Positions 43,442 to 53,490 of a DNA stretch of 64,000 nucleotides are shown here, piece by piece. Source of the stretch: Bradyrhizobium daqingense (GTDB taxonomy: Bacteria > Pseudomonadota > Alphaproteobacteria > Rhizobiales > Xanthobacteraceae). The stretch spans positions 1,364,001 through 1,428,000 of the forward strand of contig NZ_CP088014.1 of the NCBI RefSeq assembly GCF_021044685.1, given 5' to 3'. Each line of letters opens with the position of its first letter. Position 1 is the stretch's first letter. The notes under the pieces were generated by a model. That model worked only from the letters and a program-made list of their open reading frames with translations, searched no databases and was not told the origin of the DNA. A program made the position numbers and the translations under genes.

Positions 43442-43975
43442 CTACTTCACCGGCCGCTTCTCGAGCTTTCGTGCCAGCGTGCGCCGGTGCATCCCCAGCC
43501 GCCGTGCGGCTTCCGAGATATTGAAATCCGTCTCGATCAGGGTCTGGTGGATGCGCTCCCATTCCAGCGTCTTGATCGAGGTCGGGCGCGCGTCGAGCGC
43601 GACCTCGGCGTTGCCTTCGGCCCTGTGGAAGGCGGCTTCGATGTCGTCGGTGTTCGACGGCTTGGCCAGATAGTGGCAGGCGCCGAGCTTGATGGCTTCG
43701 ACGGCGGTGGAGATGCTGGCAAAGCCCGTCAGCACCACGATCAGCATGTCGGGGTCATGCGTATGCAACAGCTCGACGCAGGCGAGCCCGGAGGCACCGC
43801 CGAGCTTGAGGTCGACCACGGCGTGGCCGAAGGAGCGCTCTTCGAGCACCTTGCGCACCTCATCGATCGAGGCGGCCAGCACGACCTCGTAGCCGCGGCG
43901 CTCGAACGAGCGCTTCAGCGTGCGGGCGAAGCCCGAATCGTCCTCGACGACGATGAGCGAGCGGTCAGGCGTCAA
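43442..43975 (-). CDS. regR: Redox response regulator (RegR/RegA/PrrA/ActR family)
   Basis: A 177-residue response regulator. The receiver domain has LIVVEDD and the phospho-acceptor Asp at about residue 55 (AVVDLKLGGASGL), then the Lys of YLAKPSN. A short linker leads to a Fis-type helix-turn-helix (FNISEAARRLGMHRRTLARKLEKRP), the compact form typical of RegA/PrrA. The start is TTG 43975, chosen because GGAGG lies 7 bases before it and the protein then begins at the conserved N-terminus. It overlaps regS by 11 bases. The family controls respiration, nitrogen and carbon fixation genes. Confidence 0.9.
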   Translation of the reverse strand: MTPDRSLIVVEDDSGFARTLKRSFERRGYEVVLAASIDEVRKVLEERSFGHAVVDLKLGGASGLACVELLHTHDPDMLIVVLTGFASISTAVEAIKLGACHYLAKPSNTDDIEAAFHRAEGNAEVALDARPTSIKTLEWERIHQTLIETDFNISEAARRLGMHRRTLARKLEKRPVK

Positions 43976-45368
43976 AATTCCCTCCGATCGCGAGCGTTGC
44001 CAGCGGTAGCGTGAGGCGCACGGTGGCGCCACGCTTTCTGTGGTTCTCGGCGCTGACGGTGCCGCCCAGCTTGCGCACGACGTTAACCACTAGGAACAGG
44101 CCCAGCCCGCCGCCGGCGCGGCCCTTGCTCGACTGATAGGGCTTTCCGAGCTGAGCCAGCATCTCCGGCGCAAAGCCGGGGCCGCGGTCGCTGATCGACA
44201 GCACGAGATTGTCGGCCTCGCGTTCGGCGACGAGTTCGACCCAGTCGCGCGAGACCTCATAGGCGTTGTCGAGCACGTTGAAGATCACCTGCTTCAGCGC
44301 GACATCGGAAGCGATCGCGACGTCCTCGCCGAAAGTGTTGACGAAGTAGAGCGTGCGCGCCGAGCGCGCGTCGCGCCATTCTTCCACCAGCGCGGTGACG
44401 AACGCCGTCACCGTCGTCGGCGAGGAGCCTTCTCCGCGCGCTTCACCCGCCGACACCAGGATCCCCGTGACGATCGACTTGCAGCGCTGGAGGGAAGTTT
44501 CCATTTCCGCGAGGTCTTCGGCGAGCTCCTGATTGGCGGCAAGATCCGGCATGCGGCGCCAGTCGCTGAGGATCACCGAGAGCGAGGCGAGCGGCGTGCC
44601 AAGCTCATGCGCCGCGCCGGAGGCGAGCAGACCCATGCGCACGATGTAATCCTGCTCGGCCGCATGCTGGCGCAGCGCCGCCAGGTGCGCATCGCGCTGG
44701 CGCAGATTCCTGTTGATGCGGGTCACGAACACCACCAGCAGCACGGCATTGAGGACGAAGCCCACGAGCATGCCGATGACGGTGAGCGTATAGGTTTCGC
44801 TGAACGGGTTCGGCGGCAGATCGAGCGGACGGTAGGCGAGCGTCAGCCAGACGAAGCTCGCGCAGGTCAGCGCCACGAGCGACCAGGTCGAGCGGGCGTC
44901 GAGCAGAACCGCCCCGAGCGTCACCTGGAGCAGGAATAGCGAGGTGAAAGGATTGGTGGCGCCCCCAGAGAGGTAAAGCTGCGCGGTCAGCGCGGCGACG
45001 TCCAGCATCAAGGCGACCAGGAGCTCGTTGTTGGTGATCGCTGCGCGATGGCGCACCCAGACCAGGCTGGAGACGTTGAGCAGCACCAGCGCGCCAATCA
45101 CCACGCCCATCCGTTCCAGTGGCAGGGGTATGTCGAGCCCGAAATGCACGGCACCGATGGTGACGATCTGGCCGACCACCGCGATCCAACGCAGCTGGAT
45201 CAGCAGCGCCATGTTCTTGCGGTTGGTCTCGTCGTCGGTGGGAGCTGCACCAATCAGCTCGCCGCGCGCGTCCGCCTGCGGCTGCCGGGCGACGGCGAAC
45301 GCGTCACGCGCAAGCGTTCGGGGAAGCGTCTTCCCCCCGTCAGTTCTGCTCGACGATCGTTCCAGCAT
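43965..45368 (-). CDS. regS: Redox-sensing histidine kinase (RegS/RegB/PrrB/ActS family)
   Basis: A 467-residue membrane kinase with about six transmembrane segments (residues 60-220). It contains the quinone-linked heptad GGATNPF (about 135-141), the phosphorylation box GAAHELGTPLASL with His about 254, and a Cys about 42 residues later (LQRCKSI), the position expected for the redox-active Cys known in Rhodobacter RegB. N, G1 and G2 boxes follow (NVLDNAYE, SDRGPGF, GGLGLFLVVNVV). The ATG at 45368 overlaps surf1 by 29 bases; longer frames lack support. It should phosphorylate RegR in response to quinone pool and disulfide state. Confidence 0.9.
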   Translation of the reverse strand: MLERSSSRTDGGKTLPRTLARDAFAVARQPQADARGELIGAAPTDDETNRKNMALLIQLRWIAVVGQIVTIGAVHFGLDIPLPLERMGVVIGALVLLNVSSLVWVRHRAAITNNELLVALMLDVAALTAQLYLSGGATNPFTSLFLLQVTLGAVLLDARSTWSLVALTCASFVWLTLAYRPLDLPPNPFSETYTLTVIGMLVGFVLNAVLLVVFVTRINRNLRQRDAHLAALRQHAAEQDYIVRMGLLASGAAHELGTPLASLSVILSDWRRMPDLAANQELAEDLAEMETSLQRCKSIVTGILVSAGEARGEGSSPTTVTAFVTALVEEWRDARSARTLYFVNTFGEDVAIASDVALKQVIFNVLDNAYEVSRDWVELVAEREADNLVLSISDRGPGFAPEMLAQLGKPYQSSKGRAGGGLGLFLVVNVVRKLGGTVSAENHRKRGATVRLTLPLATLAIGGNFDA

Positions 45369-46191
45369 CTGATCCCGTCCTGCGGCGAGCGGCATCGGGG
45401 TCGCCATCCGGGGCTTGGACGACGCGCCTGCGACGGAACAGCCCGCCGCCGAATGTGACGAAAAGCCGACCGGCCAGCATGAAAGCCAGGGCAAACCACG
45501 TCAGCGCGTAGATCAGGTGGTTATTGGGAAAGCGGATCACGGTCAATCCGCCGATCGGACCGCCCGCAATTTGTGATCCGGCCTCGGCATCCACGAAGAA
45601 CGGCGCGACCTCGTGGAGGCCGCGCGCCGCCGCGATCGCCGCGACGTCGCGCGAGTACCAGCGGTTGTGCTGCGGCACGTTGTTCCGGAGGAATCCGCCC
45701 TTCGGCTCGGTGATGCGAAGAAGGCCGGTGATCTCGACCTGGCCTTCCAGATTGCCGTCCCTGCGCGTCGATGCGTCGCGCCGCTCGGACGGCACGAAGC
45801 CGCGGTTGACCAGAACCTGCGTGCCGTCGTCGCGCTGAAGCGGCGTCAGCACCCAATAGCCGGGGCCCTCCTCGGTGACGGCCTGAACCAGCGTCTCGCG
45901 GTCATGCAGGAAGCGGCCGGCGACGTTGACATGCCTGTATTCGTCGTTCGCGGCGGAGACCGCAGGCCATGAAGCCGGCGAGGGGATCGGCGCCGCAGGG
46001 GCATGAACGCGCTGCTCGACGCGGTCGATCAGCGCCAGCTTCCAGGCGCGGCGCTCGATCTGCCAGACGCCGAGCGCGATCAAAGCGACAAAGGCCGCGA
46101 GCGACAGGGCCGTCAGCCACAAGGGCGGCGTCCGCGCGGCTCTGCCCCGCGTCCCTTCGTCCCTGCCCGTCACAGCCCTGATTTCACTCAC
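45340..46191 (-). CDS. SURF1 family oxidase assembly protein
   Basis: A 283-residue inner-membrane protein. One N-terminal membrane segment (LTALSLAAFVALIALGVWQIERRAWK, with the family's G-x-WQ-x-x-R pattern), a long periplasmic domain (residues 60-235, with GYWVLTPLQRDDGTQVLVNRGFVP) and a second membrane segment near the C-terminus (NNHLIYALTWFALAFML). SURF1 proteins help heme a or o insertion in heme-copper oxidases. Start GTG 46191 overlaps the cyoD stop by 4 bases (GTGA), which supports coupling. Confidence 0.9.
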   Translation of the reverse strand: MSEIRAVTGRDEGTRGRAARTPPLWLTALSLAAFVALIALGVWQIERRAWKLALIDRVEQRVHAPAAPIPSPASWPAVSAANDEYRHVNVAGRFLHDRETLVQAVTEEGPGYWVLTPLQRDDGTQVLVNRGFVPSERRDASTRRDGNLEGQVEITGLLRITEPKGGFLRNNVPQHNRWYSRDVAAIAAARGLHEVAPFFVDAEAGSQIAGGPIGGLTVIRFPNNHLIYALTWFALAFMLAGRLFVTFGGGLFRRRRVVQAPDGDPDAARRRTGSDAGTIVEQN

Positions 46192-46568
46192 TTCATTCCG
46201 CTCATCTGGTGCATGGGCATCATGTTGCTGTTGAGGTGGTGCATCACCCACAGCGAACCGGACAGCGCAATCACCACCATGACGACGGTGAAGATCAGCG
46301 CCATCATGCTCCAGCCGTTCTCGGACGTCGTGTTCATGTGCAGGAAGTATATCATGTGCACCACGATCTGCACGACCGCGAAGGCCATGATGACCAGCGC
46401 GGTGATCTGCTTGCTCGGCAGCACACCGCTCATCACCAGCCAGAACGGGATCGCGGTGAGCACGACCGAGAGCACGAAGCCGAGCATATAGGTCGAGAAT
46501 GTGCCGTGGGCATGGCCGTCGCCGTGGTGATGGTCGTCGGCATGGGCAGCGTGTGTATCGGTGTTCAT
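46188..46568 (-). CDS. cyoD: Cytochrome o ubiquinol oxidase subunit IV
   Basis: A 126-residue membrane protein with a His-rich N-terminus ([17 protein letters not shown]) and three membrane segments (about 32-52, 60-80, 92-112). The [16 protein letters not shown] and HMIYFLHMN motifs are those of CyoD. It stabilises the CuB centre during assembly. The ATG at 46568 follows GGGAG and overlaps cyoC by 4 bases. The clustered His residues at the N-terminus are more numerous than usual. Confidence 0.93.
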   Translation of the reverse strand: MNTDTHAAHADDHHHGDGHAHGTFSTYMLGFVLSVVLTAIPFWLVMSGVLPSKQITALVIMAFAVVQIVVHMIYFLHMNTTSENGWSMMALIFTVVMVVIALSGSLWVMHHLNSNMMPMHQMSGMK

Positions 46569-47194
46569 CGCAGAACTCCCAGGAGATAGACGAAGGTGAA
46601 GACGCCGATCCAGACCACGTCGAGGAAGTGCCAGAACATCGACAGGCACATCAGGCGGCGGCGGTTGGCCTCGATCAGGCCGAACTTCCGGACCTGCACC
46701 ATCAGGGTCACCAGCCAGATCAGGCCGCAGGAGACGTGCAGGCCGTGGGTGCCGACCAGCGCGAAGAACGCCGACAGGAAGGCGCTGCGCTGGGGCGTGG
46801 CACCCTCATGGATCATGTGGGCGAACTCGGTGAGCTCGATGCCGATGAAGGCGAGGCCGAACAGGCCGGTGATCGCCAGCCACATCTGCGTCTGCGCGAC
46901 CTTGTTCTGCTGCATGGTCAGCATGGCGAAGCCGTAGGTAATCGACGACAGCAGCAGCATCGACGTGTTCAGCGCGACCAAGTTGAGGTCGAACAGATCC
47001 TTCGGCGCGGGGCCGGCGGCGTAGTTGCCGCCGAGCACGCCATAGGTGGCGAACAGGATCGCGAAGATGAGACAATCGCTCATCAGGTAGATCCAGAAGC
47101 CGAGCGAGGTGCTCCAGCCTTCCGGATGCGGGTGCTCGTCGGCGACGTAGAAGACCGGCTCGCCGGTCTGCGAGGGATGAACAGCGACAGTCAT
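46565..47194 (-). CDS. cyoC: Cytochrome o ubiquinol oxidase subunit III
   Basis: A 209-residue protein with five membrane segments, beginning near [24 protein letters not shown]. It contains the subunit III features [16 protein letters not shown], including the conserved Glu, and [17 protein letters not shown]. It belongs to the heme-copper quinol oxidase encoded by the adjacent genes and follows cyoB directly, separated only by the start and stop codons. Confidence 0.95.
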   Translation of the reverse strand: MTVAVHPSQTGEPVFYVADEHPHPEGWSTSLGFWIYLMSDCLIFAILFATYGVLGGNYAAGPAPKDLFDLNLVALNTSMLLLSSITYGFAMLTMQQNKVAQTQMWLAITGLFGLAFIGIELTEFAHMIHEGATPQRSAFLSAFFALVGTHGLHVSCGLIWLVTLMVQVRKFGLIEANRRRLMCLSMFWHFLDVVWIGVFTFVYLLGVLR

Positions 47195-49192
47195 TTACTT
47201 GGCTCCGGCGAGCAGCTTGGTGCGCGCGTCCTCGGTCCGGATGACGTCTTCAGCCGGAACATCGAAGTCGCGGTGATAGTTGAAGGTGTGACCGATGCCG
47301 ACCACGAGCATCGCGATGAAGCTCACAGCCGCCAGCCACCAGATGTACCAGATCAATCCGAAGCCCATCACGGTGGCAAGGCCGGCGAGGATGATTCCGG
47401 TGCCGGTGCTGCTGGGCATGTGGATCGGCTTGAACCCGGTGAGCGGACGCTGGTAGCCCCGGCGCTTCATGTCCCACCACGCGTCATTGTCGTGAACGAC
47501 GGGGGTGAAGGCGAAGTTGTAGTCCGGCGGCGGCGAGGAGGTCGCCCATTCCAGCGTGCGCCCATCCCAGGGATCGCCGGTGACGTCCTTGAGCTGCTCG
47601 CGCTTGAGCAGGCTGACCGCGAACTGCATCAGCATCGAGAGGATGCCGATGAAGACGAAGACGGCACCGATCGCGGCGATGACGAACCAGATCTGCAAGG
47701 ACGGATCGTCGAACACGCGCAGGCGGCGGGTGACGCCCATCAGGCCGAGCACGTAGAGCGGCATGAAGGCCAGGTAGAAGCCGGTGACCCAGAACCAGAA
47801 CGACATCTTGCCCCAGAACGGATCGAGCTTGAAGCCGAACGCCTTCGGGAACCAGTAATTGATGCCGGCGAACGCGCCGAACACCACGCCGCCAATGATC
47901 ACGTTGTGGAAGTGCGCGATCAGGAACAGGCTGTTGTGCAGCACGAAATCGGCCGGCGGCACCGCGAGCAGCACGCCGGTCATGCCGCCGATCACGAAGG
48001 TCAGCATGAAGGCGATGGTCCACATCATCGGCAGTTCGTAGCGGATGCGGCCGCGATACATCGTGAACAGCCAGTTGAACATCTTCGCGCCCGTCGGGAT
48101 CGAGATGATCATCGTGGTGATGCCGAAGAACGAGTTGACGCTGGCACCCGAGCCCATCGTGAAGAAGTGGTGCAGCCAGACCAGGTACGACAGGATGGTG
48201 ATGACCACCGTGGCGTAGACCATCGAGGTGTAGCCGAACAGCCGCTTGCCCGAGAAGGTCGAGGTGACCTCGGAGAAGATGCCGAAGGCGGGGAGAACCA
48301 GGATGTAGACTTCGGGGTGGCCCCAGATCCAGATCAGGTTCACGTACATCATCGGGCTGCCGCCGAAATCGTTCGTGAAGAAGTTGGTGCCGACGTAGCG
48401 GTCGAGCGACAGCAGCGCGAGCACGACGGTCAGCACCGGGAACGAGGCGACGATCAGGATGTTGGTGCAGAGCGAGGTCCAGGTGAACACCGGCATCTTC
48501 ATCATGGTCATGCCGGGGCACCGCAGCTTGACGATGGTGCAGATCAGGTTGATGCCGGATAAGGTCGTGCCGACGCCGGCGATCTGAAGCGCCCAGATGT
48601 AATAGTCGACGCCGACGTCGGGACTGTAGCCGATGTTCGACAGCGGCGGATAAGCCAGCCAGCCGGTGCGGGCGAATTCGCCGATGAAGAGCGAAGCCAT
48701 CACCAGCACCGCGCCGCCGACCGTCATCCAGAAGCTGAAATTGTTCAGGAACGGGAAGGACACGTCGCGGGCGCCGATCTGCAGCGGCACGACATAGTTC
48801 ATCAGGCCCGTGACCAGCGGCATTGCCACGAAGAAGATCATGATCACGCCGTGGGCGGTGAAGACCTGATCGTAGTGATGGGCGTTGAGGTAGCCTTCCG
48901 AGCCGCCAAAGGCGAGCATCTGCTGGCCACGCATCATCAGCGCGTCGGCAAAGCCGCGCAGCAGCATCACGATGCCGAGGATCATGTACATGATGCCGAT
49001 GCGCTTGTGGTCCACCGTGGTGAACCATTCGCGCCAGAGATAGCCCCAGAGGCGGAAATAGGTGAGGCCGCCGAGCAGCGCGGCGCCGCCGAGTGCGACC
49101 ACCACGAAGGTGCCGACGACGATCGGCTCGTGCAGCGGCAGCGATTCGAAGCCGAGCCGGCCGAAAATGAGCTTGAGAAGATCAGGGGACAT
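47195..49192 (-). CDS. cyoB: Cytochrome o ubiquinol oxidase subunit I
   Basis: A 665-residue heme-copper oxidase core subunit with about 14-15 membrane segments. Ligand motifs are visible: [14 protein letters not shown] (low-spin heme His), [15 protein letters not shown] (CuB His and cross-linked Tyr), HHFFTMG (CuB His pair) and HFHNVI (heme His residues). It reduces oxygen to water and pumps protons using ubiquinol. The start at 49192 gives the usual N-terminus ([18 protein letters not shown]); an open frame continues to 49522 but overlaps cyoA in another frame. Confidence 0.96.
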   Translation of the reverse strand: MSPDLLKLIFGRLGFESLPLHEPIVVGTFVVVALGGAALLGGLTYFRLWGYLWREWFTTVDHKRIGIMYMILGIVMLLRGFADALMMRGQQMLAFGGSEGYLNAHHYDQVFTAHGVIMIFFVAMPLVTGLMNYVVPLQIGARDVSFPFLNNFSFWMTVGGAVLVMASLFIGEFARTGWLAYPPLSNIGYSPDVGVDYYIWALQIAGVGTTLSGINLICTIVKLRCPGMTMMKMPVFTWTSLCTNILIVASFPVLTVVLALLSLDRYVGTNFFTNDFGGSPMMYVNLIWIWGHPEVYILVLPAFGIFSEVTSTFSGKRLFGYTSMVYATVVITILSYLVWLHHFFTMGSGASVNSFFGITTMIISIPTGAKMFNWLFTMYRGRIRYELPMMWTIAFMLTFVIGGMTGVLLAVPPADFVLHNSLFLIAHFHNVIIGGVVFGAFAGINYWFPKAFGFKLDPFWGKMSFWFWVTGFYLAFMPLYVLGLMGVTRRLRVFDDPSLQIWFVIAAIGAVFVFIGILSMLMQFAVSLLKREQLKDVTGDPWDGRTLEWATSSPPPDYNFAFTPVVHDNDAWWDMKRRGYQRPLTGFKPIHMPSSTGTGIILAGLATVMGFGLIWYIWWLAAVSFIAMLVVGIGHTFNYHRDFDVPAEDVIRTEDARTKLLAGAK

Positions 49193-49203
49193 GCGGGATC
49201 TCG

Positions 49204-50364
49204 TTAAGAGTCTGATTTCGGACGCTGTCCGAGGAAGAAGGACGAGGACTTCAGCGGCGCGAACGACGGCCGCTTCAGGCCGGCGCCGAGCAGCGGCGTG
49301 GTGTCGGTCGGCGCCGCGATGGAGGCGGTGGTCCTGCCTTGCGGCGCATCCGGCGTACAGGCGCCGGCGACGAAGCTCGGCTCCGGTCCAAGCACGGTGC
49401 CGCGGCGGGCGTACTTGTCGTAGGCCAGCGGCAGCGTGTTGTTCAGGCCCTGATGGCCGGCGCCGCCCTTGGCGTCGATCGCCATCATCTCGCTCTGGCA
49501 CATCTTGCCGGTCTCGACGCACATGTTGAGAATCAGGCGGTAGAGATCGGCATCGATCGTGCCCCAGCGGCGCACCGGCTCGTTCTGGCTGGGCTTTTCG
49601 AGCTGGAGATATTCAGCGCGGCCGAGCGAGCCGCCGGCCGACTTGGCGCTGGCGATCCAGGCGTCAAAGCCCTTGTCGTCGAGTCCCCTAAACTTGAAGT
49701 GCATGCCGGAGAAGCCGGCGCCGCTGTAGTTCGCCGAGAAGCCCTTGTAGGTGCCGGCGTGGTTGACGACGGCATGAAGCTTGGTCTCCATGCCGGGCAT
49801 CGCATAGATCTGGCCGGCGAGCGCGGGGATGTAGAACGAGTTCATCACCGAGGACGCCGTGATGCGGAAGGTGATCGGGCGATCGACCGGCGCTGCGAGC
49901 TCATTGACGGTGGCGATACCGTAGTCCGGATAGATGAAGAGCCATTTCCAATCGAGCGCGACGACATCGACCTCGAGCGGAGCCCTCGACTGGTCCACGG
50001 TGCGCTCGGCGTGGATGCGGCCCAGCTTGCGGTAGGGATCGAGCAGGTGTGTGCCCATCCAGGTCAGCGCGCCCAGGCAGACGATGATCAGAAGCGGCGC
50101 CGACCAGATCACCAGCTCGAGCTTGGTCGAGTGATCCCAGTCCGGCTCGTAGCGGGCCTCGGTGTTGGACTGGCGGTAACGCCAGGCGAACAGCACCGTC
50201 AGCGCCATCACGGGCACGACGATCAGGAGCATCAGGACGGTGGAGATGATGACGAGGTCGCGCTGTTGCGCGGCGATATCGCCGGCCGGCGCCAGCACGA
50301 CATAGTCGCAGCCGCTCAGCGCAGCAGCCAGAGGTAGTAGCGCCAGGATCTTGAGACGAGACAC
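49204..50364 (-). CDS. cyoA: Cytochrome o ubiquinol oxidase subunit II
   Basis: A 386-residue lipoprotein (lipobox LSGC, Cys about 19) with two membrane segments (about 38-62 and 83-105) and a periplasmic cupredoxin domain. The CuA cysteines of cytochrome c oxidases are absent: the loop reads [17 protein letters not shown], which marks a quinol oxidase. It is the first gene of the minus-strand operon cyoABCD-surf1-regSR. A 10-base inverted repeat lies 67 bases upstream of its start and may control it. The C-terminal 60 residues are longer than in E. coli CyoA. Confidence 0.95.
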   Translation of the reverse strand: MSRLKILALLPLAAALSGCDYVVLAPAGDIAAQQRDLVIISTVLMLLIVVPVMALTVLFAWRYRQSNTEARYEPDWDHSTKLELVIWSAPLLIIVCLGALTWMGTHLLDPYRKLGRIHAERTVDQSRAPLEVDVVALDWKWLFIYPDYGIATVNELAAPVDRPITFRITASSVMNSFYIPALAGQIYAMPGMETKLHAVVNHAGTYKGFSANYSGAGFSGMHFKFRGLDDKGFDAWIASAKSAGGSLGRAEYLQLEKPSQNEPVRRWGTIDADLYRLILNMCVETGKMCQSEMMAIDAKGGAGHQGLNNTLPLAYDKYARRGTVLGPEPSFVAGACTPDAPQGRTTASIAAPTDTTPLLGAGLKRPSFAPLKSSSFFLGQRPKSDS

Positions 50365-50430
50365 GGCCGAGCCTTATGAGAATGAGTTTCCTTTGCGGGG
50401 CCAACGGGTAGCTGCGGCGCAACAATCCGG

Positions 50431-50453
50431 ACATTGGACAATTTGTCCAATGT
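50431..50453. promoter_or_regulatory. Inverted repeat in the cyoA-MFS divergent promoter region
   Basis: ACATTGGACA, 3 bases, TGTCCAATGT: a perfect ten-base dyad with AT-rich content in a GC-rich gap. The symmetry and place suggest an operator for a dimeric regulator acting on cyoA, the transporter or both. Confidence 0.6.
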
Positions 50454-50544
50454 TGCAGTGCGGGATGTTGGATCAGACAGAGGCAGCTGCCGGGCCTCTT
50501 GCCGGGCGGCAGGCTTTGGTTTTCAGGACGTTAAGGGCGCGCGA

Positions 50545-51873
50545 ATGGCGACGGCACGGACCCCCGCAATGACAGATCTCCCCACGGGAGAGCATGGCCA
50601 CGACCAGGCCAGTCCCGGCGAGATCGCCATCGGCGTCATCATCGGCCGCACCTCGGAATTCTTCGACTTCTTCGTCTTCGCGATCGCTTCGGTGATCGTA
50701 TTCCCCCGCCTCGTATTCCCGTTCGCGAGCGAACTGACCGGTACCCTCTATTCCTTCATGATCTTCGCGCTGGCCTTTATGGCCCGGCCGATCGGCACGG
50801 TCATTTTCATGACCGTCGACCGTGCCTACGGCAAGACAGCCAAGCTGATCTCGGCGCTGTTCCTGCTCGGCACCGCCACCGTCGCGCTGGCGTTCCTGCC
50901 CGGCTATCACGAGATCGGCGTCGCGGCGATCTGGCTGCTGGCGCTGGCGCGCATCGCGCAGGGTCTGGCCTGGGGCGGCGCCTGGGACGGCATGGCCTCG
51001 CTACTCGCGCTGAACGCGCCGCCCTCCCAGCGCGGCTGGTACGCGATGGTGCCGCAGCTCGGGGCGCCGCTCGGGTTGATCGTGGCGAGCGCGCTGTTCG
51101 CCTATTTTGCCGGTCTCCTCTCTGCCGAAGATTTCTTCGACTGGGGCTGGCGCTATCCGTTCTTCGTCGCCTTCGCCATCAACGTCGTCGCGCTGTTCGC
51201 GCGCCTGCGCATGGTGACCACGGAAGAATACGCCTCGCTGTTCGAGACCCGCGAATTGCAGCCCGCGCGCATCTCCGAGACGGTCGCGCGCGAAGGCCAG
51301 AACATCATGCTCGGCGCCTTCGCGCCGCTGGCGAGCTTTGCGCTGTTCCACATGGTCACGGTGTTTCCGCTGTCCTGGGTGTTCCTGTTCACCCGCGAAA
51401 GCCCGGTACGCTTCCTGGTCATCGAGATCGTCGCGGCCGTGTTCGGCGTCGTTGCGATCGTGCTCTCCGGCATCATCGCCGACCGCGTGGGGCGCAAATC
51501 ACTGCTGATGGGATCGGCGATTGCGATCGCGATCTACAGCGGCTTTGCCCCCCAGCTGCTCGACGCCGGCGCGTTCGGCGAGACCATCTACATGGTGATC
51601 GGCTTCATCCTGCTCGGCCTGTCCTTCGGCCAGTCCTCCGGCGCGATCGCCTCGAACTTCAGGCAGACGTATCGTTACACGGCCTCAGCCCTGACCTCCG
51701 ACATGGCCTGGCTGTTCGGGGCCGGCTTCGCACCGCTGGTGGCGCTGCTGCTCGCCACCAATCTCGGCGTCATCGCCTCGGGCGCGTATCTGCTATCGGG
51801 CGCGTTCTGGACCCTGCTCGCACTCTGGCTCAGCGGCCAGCGCGAGGCGGGGGACATGGATGCGGGGCGTTAG
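50545..51873 (+). CDS. MFS transporter, metabolite:H+ symporter type
   Basis: A protein of about 442 residues with 12 predicted membrane segments. It starts with an N-terminal GEIAIGVIIGRTSEFFDFFVFAIASVIVFPRLVFP, the pattern of the metabolite:H+ symporter (ShiA/ProP-like) group, and has the loop 2-3 region RPIGTVIFMTVDRAYGKTAKLISALFLLGTATVALAFLPGY and a repeated ADRVGRKSLLM in the second half. The start is uncertain (ATG 50545 or 50569). It is divergent from cyoA and shares a possible operator with it. The substrate is unknown, perhaps an organic acid or osmolyte. Confidence 0.85.
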   Translation: MATARTPAMTDLPTGEHGHDQASPGEIAIGVIIGRTSEFFDFFVFAIASVIVFPRLVFPFASELTGTLYSFMIFALAFMARPIGTVIFMTVDRAYGKTAKLISALFLLGTATVALAFLPGYHEIGVAAIWLLALARIAQGLAWGGAWDGMASLLALNAPPSQRGWYAMVPQLGAPLGLIVASALFAYFAGLLSAEDFFDWGWRYPFFVAFAINVVALFARLRMVTTEEYASLFETRELQPARISETVAREGQNIMLGAFAPLASFALFHMVTVFPLSWVFLFTRESPVRFLVIEIVAAVFGVVAIVLSGIIADRVGRKSLLMGSAIAIAIYSGFAPQLLDAGAFGETIYMVIGFILLGLSFGQSSGAIASNFRQTYRYTASALTSDMAWLFGAGFAPLVALLLATNLGVIASGAYLLSGAFWTLLALWLSGQREAGDMDAGR

Positions 51874-51968
51874 TCAAGCCTCGCCGGGACGACGGGCGAG
51901 CTTGCGGAGCGAGATCCCGGGTTCGCGCTAAACGCGCCCCGGGATGACGTGCGCTTAGCGCACGTCAA
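51874..51968. repeat. Palindromic intergenic repeat, family H copy 1
   Basis: ATCCCGGGTTCGCGC...GCGCCCCGGGATGACG, followed by a second small hairpin GTGCGCTTAGCGCAC that runs into the metalloprotease stop codon. A relative is at 55807-55913. It lies between convergent genes and may help end both transcripts. Confidence 0.75.
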
Positions 51969-53464
51969 TCCGCCACGATCTTCACGCGATCCCTCACCTT
52001 CACCTGCGCGGTGCGATCGAGGCCGTTCAGCACGCGGAAGCGTTCGGCGGGATGATCGACGCCGGACATGCGGTGGGAGAGCGATTCCACGGTATCGCCG
52101 GGCTGCACGGTGATGACCTTGATGCGCAAGGGGCGCGCGGCCTGGATTTCCTCGAGGGTCAGGCGGCGAAATGAATTGACGGTCTCGCGCGCGTTGCGTT
52201 CGCTCTCGGTCGATTTCTGCCGTGTCGCGAAGATGAAGCGGTAGACGTCGCTGCCGAAGCGTAGGGCATAGACCTTGAACTGCCACTGGTCGCCCTTGGC
52301 GGTGGCGGACGCGGCCGGAAAACCGTTGACGGTGATATCCTCGGTCGACGCCTTCTCGACGCCTTCCATCCAGCCGGAATTCAGGTAGTCGCCGAGCGAC
52401 TGCTCGGCCGGCACCCGCACGACGTCGAAGCGCATCGCCTGCGAGCCGCCCTCGCGCACGCCGATCACGGCCTGCGCGGTGTTGTCGAGCGTGAAATTGT
52501 CCGGTGCCTGGAAGGTGAAGCCGAGCTTGGGATGCAGGAATCTGCGGCCGCGCACGAAGCCTTCGCTGGGGTCCTCGCCATAGACGAGGTTGTCGATCGC
52601 AGCGAGATAACTCTCGCGGTCGCGCTCGGCGCCTTCGGGAGCCGCATATTGCCGCGCGATGGCCTGCGCGTTCTGCACGCGCTCCGGAGTTGCCGGATGC
52701 GAGGAGGTGAAATCCTGCGCGCGCGGATCGAGCGAGCTCTTGCCGGCCTTGAGCTCGGCATTGCGCTCCATCGCCGAGAGAAAGCGCGCCGCGCCGTAAG
52801 GATCGAAATGCGCCTTGGCCGAGATGCCGACGCCGATGCCGTCGGCCTCGATCTCCTGCTTGCGCGAGAAGCTCGCCATGGTGAGCTTGGTCTTGGCGAG
52901 CGCGAGCGCGGTGAGATCGGGATCGTTGCTCATGTCGGTGACGACGCGGGTGACGATCGCGGCCTGGCGGGCTTGGTCCTCGCGCATCGCGGCGTGCTTG
53001 GACAGCACATGCGCCATTTCGTGGCTGAGCACCGAGGACAATTCCGACGTATCGCTCGCAAGCGCAAGCAGCCCGCGCGTGACATAGAGCTGGCCGTTCG
53101 GCAGCGCGAACGCGTTCACCGCGCCGGAATTGAGGATGGTGACCTTGTAGCCCTGGTCGGGCCGGTCGGAGGCCGCGACCAGCCGGTCGACGGTCTTGCT
53201 GACGAGCGCCTCGAGCTTGGGATCGTCATAGGTCCCGCCATAGCTCGCCAGGATGCGCTCATGCTCCTTCTCGGTCGCCGGGGTTTGCGCGACGGCCGGC
53301 TTGGGCTTGGGCATCGCCACGGCCGGCGGCGCTGCGGCCGTCTGGAACCGGCCCATGTCACCGCAGCCCGCCAGCGCCGTGCCCAGGACAAGGCAAAGCA
53401 CGGCCGGCGCAGCCCGCAGGCGGCGGCCATCACCTCGTTCGTGCCGTTCTAGCACCCCATTCAC
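51965..53464 (-). CDS. M48-family metalloprotease, LysM-like C-terminus, lipoprotein
   Basis: A 499-residue protein. A lipobox (LAGC, Cys about 34) sends it to the envelope. The M48 zinc-protease domain (about residues 65-270) has SHEMAHVLSKH (His 148, Glu 149, His 152) and the third ligand in EIEADGIG. A middle domain follows, and the C-terminal 50 residues (KVITVQPGDTVESLSHRMSGVDHPAERFRVLNGL) look like a LysM-type wall-binding module. It is probably a BepA-like periplasmic quality-control protease. It lies 26 bases before the nuclease-like gene's end on the same strand. Confidence 0.88.
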   Translation of the reverse strand: MNGVLERHERGDGRRLRAAPAVLCLVLGTALAGCGDMGRFQTAAAPPAVAMPKPKPAVAQTPATEKEHERILASYGGTYDDPKLEALVSKTVDRLVAASDRPDQGYKVTILNSGAVNAFALPNGQLYVTRGLLALASDTSELSSVLSHEMAHVLSKHAAMREDQARQAAIVTRVVTDMSNDPDLTALALAKTKLTMASFSRKQEIEADGIGVGISAKAHFDPYGAARFLSAMERNAELKAGKSSLDPRAQDFTSSHPATPERVQNAQAIARQYAAPEGAERDRESYLAAIDNLVYGEDPSEGFVRGRRFLHPKLGFTFQAPDNFTLDNTAQAVIGVREGGSQAMRFDVVRVPAEQSLGDYLNSGWMEGVEKASTEDITVNGFPAASATAKGDQWQFKVYALRFGSDVYRFIFATRQKSTESERNARETVNSFRRLTLEEIQAARPLRIKVITVQPGDTVESLSHRMSGVDHPAERFRVLNGLDRTAQVKVRDRVKIVAD

Positions 53465-53490
53465 GTCGCTTAACCCGTGCCTGGCCCGTT

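Noticed and set aside
46499..48562. A 687-codon open frame antisense to cyoB/cyoC
   Set aside because: Very His/Asp/Glu/Arg-rich translation typical of a reverse-complement frame in GC-rich DNA; real cyo genes occupy the other strand.
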